From NCBI GenBank assembly GCA_019116485.1, contig DXBO01000028.1, positions 1-34,021 on the forward strand: a stretch of 34,021 nt of DNA. Reading direction: 5' to 3'. This document shows positions 29,394 through 34,021 of the stretch, one piece after another. The translations under genes and the position numbers were made by a program. The notes below the pieces were generated by a model. That model worked only from the letters and a program-made list of their open reading frames with translations, searched no databases and was not told the DNA's origin. Within the stretch, counting starts at the first letter, position 1. Every line of letters starts with the position of its first letter. The DNA comes from Candidatus Gemmiger excrementavium (GTDB taxonomy: Bacteria; Bacillota; Clostridia; Oscillospirales; Ruminococcaceae).

Positions 29394-31757
29394 ATGCAGT
29401 TACCAGCTACCAGGCAAAAATCACAATATGGGCGGGTGTTCGGCCTCTGCTTTCTGCTGGCCGCCGCCCTGTTTTTACCCCATTGCATTGCCGATGCGGT
29501 GTGGGGCGGCGGGTATTTCCACTATGCCGGGGACTTCAACGACCAGCAGATCAACTTTTACCAGTACGCCAACGCTTTTGTCAAGCAGGGCGGCACTTTC
29601 AGTTGGGCCACTGATTTGGGCAGCGGCTTCGTCAATTCCTATTCCTTCTATTTGTTGGGCAGCCCCTTTTTCTGGCTGAGCCTGTTCGTGCCGTCCCGAT
29701 TCATGCCCTGGATGCTGGTGCCGCTGCTTTGCCTCAAAATGGCTTTGGCGGGCGGCGGCGGATATCTGTGGGCCCGCCGTTGGGTACGGGATGAAGACGG
29801 TGCTGTGCTGGCCGGTTGCCTGTACGCTTTTTCGGGCTTTACGGTATACAACATCTTCTTCAACCATTTTCTCGACGTGGTGGCGCTGTTCCCCTATATG
29901 CTGGCCTCGCTGGACGACGCCGTGCTGGACGGTAAGCGGGGGCCGTTCCCCTTCTGGGTGGCGCTGAACCTGGTGAACAACTACTTTTTCTTTGCCGGGC
30001 AGGCGGTGTTTCTGCTGCTGTATTTCTTTTGTATGTTGGCGGCCCGCGCCTATAAGGTGGGCCCCCGCAGCTTTGCCGCCCTGGCAGGGGAAACAGCGCT
30101 GGGCTGCCTGATGGGCTGTGTGCTGCTGATCCCGGCGGGGCTGTCTCTCCTCCAGAATCCCCGCACCATTGACCCCTACAACGGGTACGGGTATCTGGTC
30201 TACGGCAACTCCCAGCAGTACGGGGCCATTCTGTACAGTGCTTTCCTCATGCCGGACGCCCCCTATTTCAAGGACCTGTTCCAGGAGGGCATCCTCAAGC
30301 ACACCAGCATGACCGCCTATCTGCCGCTGGTGGGTATCACCGGCGGGCTGGCTTTCTGCCGGGGGCGGCAGAAACATCCGTTTACCTATATTCTAAAACT
30401 GTGCATCCTCTGTGCTTTCGTGCCGGTACTCAACAGCGCGTTCTACGCCCTCAACTCCAGCTATTACGCACGGTGGTATTACATGCCGGTGCTGGTGCTG
30501 TGCGGCGCCACCGGGTATGTGTTTTCCCGGCCTCATCTGGCCGAACATCAGTTCCCCCGGGCCTGGCGGCTGGTGGCGCTGGTGACCCTCAGTGCCGCAG
30601 CCTTTGCCCTGGTGCCCAACACCGACGAGGAAGGTAATTTTACGCTGGGCGTGGTGGACCTGCAGCCCCGGTTCTGGGGTATCTTCGGCGTCAGCATGCT
30701 GGGCGTTGTCTTGCTGTGGGTGCTGTGGCGGTGGTTCCGTACCCGGCGGGACTGGCCCCAGGTGCTGCTGGCCGCTGTGCTGGCTTTCAGTTTTGTGTAT
30801 GGGTCGGTGCATCTCTCCCTGTGCAAATACGCCCAGTGGACCACCGACGAAAATCTGGTGGCCGAAACGTGGGACTCTGTGCAGGAGATAGAGGAAACCT
30901 TGCCCGATGATGCATTCTATCGCATCGATGCCTACGATGCCCACAACAACCTGGGCCTGTGGTTCAACAAGAGCTGCTTGCAGTTCTTCAACTCCACGGT
31001 GGCGCCCAGCATCATGGAATTCTACCCCGAGGTGGGTGTCAAGCGGGATGTGAATTCCAAGCCGGAAGCCTCCAACTACGCCTTGCGGGGGCTGCTCAGT
31101 GTGCGGTACACGCTGGTGCCCAAGGACAGTGACGCCGATTGGCTGGCCGAGGATTTGACCGGGTGGTCGCTGTACGGCGAGACCGATGCCTACTACCTTT
31201 ACGCCAACGAAAATTGGGTGCCCATGGGCTTTACCTGCGATTACTACGTCACCCAGGAACAGCTGGACACCGTGCCGGAGGACGAGCGCGCCCAGATTCT
31301 GCTGCGGGCGTTGCTGTTGGATGACACCCAGATCGCGGCGCTGGACGGCTTATTGGACCCGCTGCCCGAGGAGGAACTGACCCGGCGGGATGAAGAGAGC
31401 TACGCCGCCGACTGTGCCGACCGACGCGCCGCGGCGGTACAGGCATTTACCCCCACCAATACCGGCTTTACCGCGGTCACGAACTATGACCGGGAGGAAC
31501 TGGTATTTTTCAGTGTGCCCTACGACGACGGTTTTACCGCCACCGTCAACGGTACGCCCGCCGCTATCGAGAAGGTGGACCACGGCCTGATGGCGGTGCG
31601 GGTGCCCGCCGGGCAGGCGACCATTGAGTTCGCCTACCACACGCCGGGGCTGGCGCTTTCGGCTGGTATCAGCCTGACCGCGCTGGCCGTTTACGGCGTC
31701 TACCTGCTGTTGCTGTACTATAATAGAAAGAGGAAATCACATGCCGAATCATGCTGA
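29394..31757 (+). CDS. yfhO: YfhO-family multispanning membrane protein
   Basis: 787 residues. The first span (FGLCFLLAAALFLPHCI) is followed by a conserved outer loop with GDFNDQQINFYQYA and DLGSGFVNSYSFYLLGSPFFWL, typical of YfhO (PF09586). About 12-13 spans extend to residue 480, then a soluble extracytoplasmic region with a beta-rich end (YDDGFTATVNGTP, VRVPAGQATIEFAYHTPG), and a last span followed by the basic tail YYNRKRKSHAESC. YfhO-type GT-C proteins are linked to glycosylation of teichoic acids or other wall polymers from lipid-linked donors. Only weak GGGG precedes the ATG. Overlaps tex by 17 nt. Confidence 0.88.
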   Translation: MQLPATRQKSQYGRVFGLCFLLAAALFLPHCIADAVWGGGYFHYAGDFNDQQINFYQYANAFVKQGGTFSWATDLGSGFVNSYSFYLLGSPFFWLSLFVPSRFMPWMLVPLLCLKMALAGGGGYLWARRWVRDEDGAVLAGCLYAFSGFTVYNIFFNHFLDVVALFPYMLASLDDAVLDGKRGPFPFWVALNLVNNYFFFAGQAVFLLLYFFCMLAARAYKVGPRSFAALAGETALGCLMGCVLLIPAGLSLLQNPRTIDPYNGYGYLVYGNSQQYGAILYSAFLMPDAPYFKDLFQEGILKHTSMTAYLPLVGITGGLAFCRGRQKHPFTYILKLCILCAFVPVLNSAFYALNSSYYARWYYMPVLVLCGATGYVFSRPHLAEHQFPRAWRLVALVTLSAAAFALVPNTDEEGNFTLGVVDLQPRFWGIFGVSMLGVVLLWVLWRWFRTRRDWPQVLLAAVLAFSFVYGSVHLSLCKYAQWTTDENLVAETWDSVQEIEETLPDDAFYRIDAYDAHNNLGLWFNKSCLQFFNSTVAPSIMEFYPEVGVKRDVNSKPEASNYALRGLLSVRYTLVPKDSDADWLAEDLTGWSLYGETDAYYLYANENWVPMGFTCDYYVTQEQLDTVPEDERAQILLRALLLDDTQIAALDGLLDPLPEEELTRRDEESYAADCADRRAAAVQAFTPTNTGFTAVTNYDREELVFFSVPYDDGFTATVNGTPAAIEKVDHGLMAVRVPAGQATIEFAYHTPGLALSAGISLTALAVYGVYLLLLYYNRKRKSHAESC

Positions 31758-33906
31758 ACAACTGGCCGCTGAACTGAACCTGAACGTCAAGAATGTGCAG
31801 GGGGCCATTGAACTGATCGACCAGGGCAATACCATCCCCTTTATTGCCCGCTACCGCAAGGAGGCCACCGGCTCCATGGATGACCAGGTGCTGCGGGACC
31901 TGGGGGACCGGCTGGAATACCTGCGGGGCCTGGACAAGCGCAAGGAGGAAGTGACCTCCTCCATCACCGAGCAGGGGGCCATGACGCCGGAACTGACCGC
32001 AGCCCTGGAAAAAGCCAAGACCCTGGCCGAGGTGGAGGATATCTACCGCCCCTACAAGCCCAAGCGCAAGACCCGGGCCAGCATCGCCAAAGCCCGGGGC
32101 TTGCAGCCGCTGGCCGATGCCATCCTGAAACAGGACGCGGCCTTTGACCCCCAGGCGGCTGCAACGGACTACCTCAACGAAGAGGTGCCCGACGCCGAAG
32201 CAGCCCTGGCCGGTGCCCAGGATATCATCGCCGAGGCAGTGTCCGACGATGCGGCCTGCCGTGCTGAACTGCGCCGGTACTACCGGGCTTTCGGGCGTAT
32301 CGCCAGCGTCAAAGCCAAGGAGGAGGACAGTGTTTACGCCCAGTATTACGACTATGCCGAGCCCCTTGCCAAAATCCCGGGGCACCGGGTGCTGGCCCTG
32401 GATCGCGGCGAGCGGGAAGGCTATCTGAAAGTTTCCATCCAGGTAGACAGTGAGAGGGCCGGGGCCATTGCGGCCTGGATGTTTACCCGCAAAAAGACCG
32501 GCGGCGCCAGCGCCCTGCTGGTGGAAGCCGCCGCCCTGGATGCCTACAGCCGCCTGATCCATCCCAGCCTGGAAAATGAGCTGCGGGGGGAACTGTCCGC
32601 CGCAGCCGCCGAGGGCGCCATCAAGGTCTTTGGCGATAACCTGCGCCAGCTGCTGCTCCAGCCGCCTATCCGGGGCAAAACGGTCATGGGCCTGGACCCC
32701 GGCTACCGTATGGGATGCAAGGTGGCCGTGGTGGACCCCACCGGCAAAGTGCTGGATACCAACGTGGTCTACCCGGTGCCGGAGTTCAAACGGGTGGATC
32801 AGGCCAAGCGCATTATAAAGGATATGGTGCGTAAAAACGGCGTGGAAGTGATGGCCATCGGCAACGGTACTGCCGGCCACGAGACCGAGGAATTTGCCGC
32901 TGCCGTCATCCGGGAACTGGCCGAGGAACAGGGCCTGCACCTGCAGTATATGGTGGTCAGCGAGGCGGGCGCTTCGGTGTATTCCGCCAGCAAACTGGCT
33001 GCCGAGGAATTCCCCCAGTTTGACGTCAACCTGCGCAGTGCGGTGTCCATTGCCCGCCGCCTGCAGGACCCCCTGGCGGAACTGGTCAAGATCGACCCCA
33101 AGGCGGTGGGCGTGGGCCAGTACCAGCACGATATGCCCCAGAAACGCCTGAATGAGACGCTGGACGGCGTGGTGGAGGACTGCGTAAATAGCGTGGGTGT
33201 GGACCTGAACACCGCCAGCGCCCCGCTGCTGCGCCGGGTGGCGGGCGTTACCGCCGCCACGGCCAAGAACATTGTGGCCTGGCGGGAGGAGGAAGGCGCC
33301 TTTACCTCCCGTGCCCAGCTGAAAAAGGTCAAGGGCCTGGGTCCCAAAGCCTATGAGCAGTGCGCAGGCTTCCTGCGCCTGCCCGAGGCCAAGAACCGCC
33401 TGGATGCCACCGCCGTCCACCCCGAAAGCTATGCCGCCGCCAAAGCCCTGCTGGAAGCCTGCGGCTACACCACCGCCCAGATCGGCACCGAGAAACTGGC
33501 GAATCTGCCCGCCGCAGTGAAGGCCAAGGGGGAGAAGTCCCTCTGCGATACCTTGGGCATCGGTGCGCCCACCCTGCACGACATTGTCTCGGAACTGTGC
33601 AAGCCCGGACGGGATGTGCGCGACAGCCTGCCCAAGCCGCTGCTGCGCAGCGATGTGATGAGCCTGGAGGACCTGAAACCGGGTATGGAACTCACCGGCA
33701 CCGTGCGCAACGTCATCGACTTCGGCGCCTTTGTGGACCTGGGCGTACACCAGGACGGCCTGGTGCACATCTCCCAGATCAGTGACCGATTCATCAAGCA
33801 CCCCCGGGAAGTCCTCAAGGTGGGGGATATCGTTAAGGTGAAGATTCTTAGCGTTGACACGTCTAAAAAGCGCATTGCGCTGACCATGAAGGGCCTTTCC
33901 TGCTGA
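31741..33906 (+). CDS. tex: Tex-family S1 RNA-binding transcription accessory protein
   Basis: 721 residues, full length for the family. The N-terminal Tex helical domain (IPFIARYRKEATG, VEDIYRPYKPKRKTRA) is followed by a YqgF/RNaseH-like domain (MGLDPGYRMGCKVAVVD), helix-hairpin-helix repeats (VGVDLNTASAPLLRRVAG, KVKGLGPKAYEQCAGF) and a C-terminal S1 domain (GTVRNVIDFGAFVDLGV, DGLVHISQIS) to the end. Tex binds nucleic acids and modulates transcription and stress or toxin expression. The exact role here is unknown. AAAGAGG lies upstream of the ATG, inside the end of the yfhO gene, so translation is likely coupled. No intrinsic terminator was seen after it. Confidence 0.96.
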   Translation: MPNHAEQLAAELNLNVKNVQGAIELIDQGNTIPFIARYRKEATGSMDDQVLRDLGDRLEYLRGLDKRKEEVTSSITEQGAMTPELTAALEKAKTLAEVEDIYRPYKPKRKTRASIAKARGLQPLADAILKQDAAFDPQAAATDYLNEEVPDAEAALAGAQDIIAEAVSDDAACRAELRRYYRAFGRIASVKAKEEDSVYAQYYDYAEPLAKIPGHRVLALDRGEREGYLKVSIQVDSERAGAIAAWMFTRKKTGGASALLVEAAALDAYSRLIHPSLENELRGELSAAAAEGAIKVFGDNLRQLLLQPPIRGKTVMGLDPGYRMGCKVAVVDPTGKVLDTNVVYPVPEFKRVDQAKRIIKDMVRKNGVEVMAIGNGTAGHETEEFAAAVIRELAEEQGLHLQYMVVSEAGASVYSASKLAAEEFPQFDVNLRSAVSIARRLQDPLAELVKIDPKAVGVGQYQHDMPQKRLNETLDGVVEDCVNSVGVDLNTASAPLLRRVAGVTAATAKNIVAWREEEGAFTSRAQLKKVKGLGPKAYEQCAGFLRLPEAKNRLDATAVHPESYAAAKALLEACGYTTAQIGTEKLANLPAAVKAKGEKSLCDTLGIGAPTLHDIVSELCKPGRDVRDSLPKPLLRSDVMSLEDLKPGMELTGTVRNVIDFGAFVDLGVHQDGLVHISQISDRFIKHPREVLKVGDIVKVKILSVDTSKKRIALTMKGLSC

Positions 33907-33984
33907 AGAGGGGATACAGAACCTGCAAATTATATATTTTTGTTGCAAGAAACTTTTGCACTTGTCAATTTTTTGATTTTAAAA

Positions 33985-34012
33985 TTGTGCGAAACGGCGC
34001 AAAAAATATAAA
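33985..34012 (+). promoter_or_regulatory. possible promoter at the right edge
   Basis: The 115 bases after tex are strikingly AT-rich. TTGTGC (33985-33990) and TATAAA (34007-34012) with a 16-bp spacer could drive a gene beyond the edge. A second TTGTCA at 33962 has no matching -10. No gene is seen in this stretch. Confidence 0.3.
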
Positions 34013-34021
34013 ATACGGGCA

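Noticed and set aside
31669-33948. Open frame of 759 codons antisense to tex
   Set aside because: Fully covered by the conserved Tex protein on the other strand. No motif, no ribosome site.

Overview
The window is GC-rich (roughly 60% by eye) and densely coded, with strong AGGAG-type ribosome binding sites, several ATG/TGA overlaps and a DUF1540 protein. Housekeeping genes (TsaD, PolA, DusB-like, RsuA, Tex) are of Gram-positive type. This suggests a high-GC member of the Clostridia, most likely Oscillospiraceae/Ruminococcaceae (Faecalibacterium/Subdoligranulum/Gemmiger-like). The taxonomic call is an inference from gene content and composition, not from a marker-gene comparison.

Layout. 1-2.2 kb: the 5' part of a DAHP synthase gene (minus), divergent from a YbaK/EbsC-type Cys-tRNA(Pro) deacylase and an RsuA-type pseudouridine synthase. 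2.2-10.1 kb: two divergent transcription units around a membrane-anchored XRE regulator. The minus unit is asnB-like then a divergent murE. The plus unit is the regulator, then an ATP-grasp ligase resembling D-aspartate ligases, then a second asnB-like gene. I read this as a probable peptidoglycan modification locus (side-chain ligation plus amidation). 10.1-10.5 kb: tRNA-Arg(TCT), tRNA-His(GTG) and tRNA-Gln(TTG) behind a near-consensus promoter, followed by a double DUF1540 protein.

10.9-23.99 kb: a 13-gene, one-direction surface-polysaccharide operon with a promoter at its head and a strong bidirectional terminator at its end. It holds an FdtB-like sugar aminotransferase and an FdtA-like 3,4-ketoisomerase (a dTDP-3-amino-3,6-dideoxyhexose pathway), five GT2 glycosyltransferases, a GtrII-like membrane glucosyltransferase, a CarB-type ATP-grasp enzyme overlapping a HAD phosphatase, a TupA-like ATP-grasp protein, and a Wzm/Wzt ABC exporter. 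No N-acetyltransferase, RmlA/RmlB, Wzx/Wzy or priming transferase is present. The ATP-grasp/HAD pair beside the amino-sugar genes is the best candidate for undescribed chemistry. Three genes here switch abruptly to lower GC part-way through their reading frames, which points to mosaic exchange of specificity domains.

24-34 kb: tsaD and polA (minus) diverge from a dusB-like gene (plus). A diverged second copy of the dus 3' end abuts a YfbR-like HD nucleotidase (minus). A YfhO-type membrane protein and the S1-domain protein Tex (plus) overlap by 17 nt. The window ends in an AT-rich intergenic stretch with a possible promoter.
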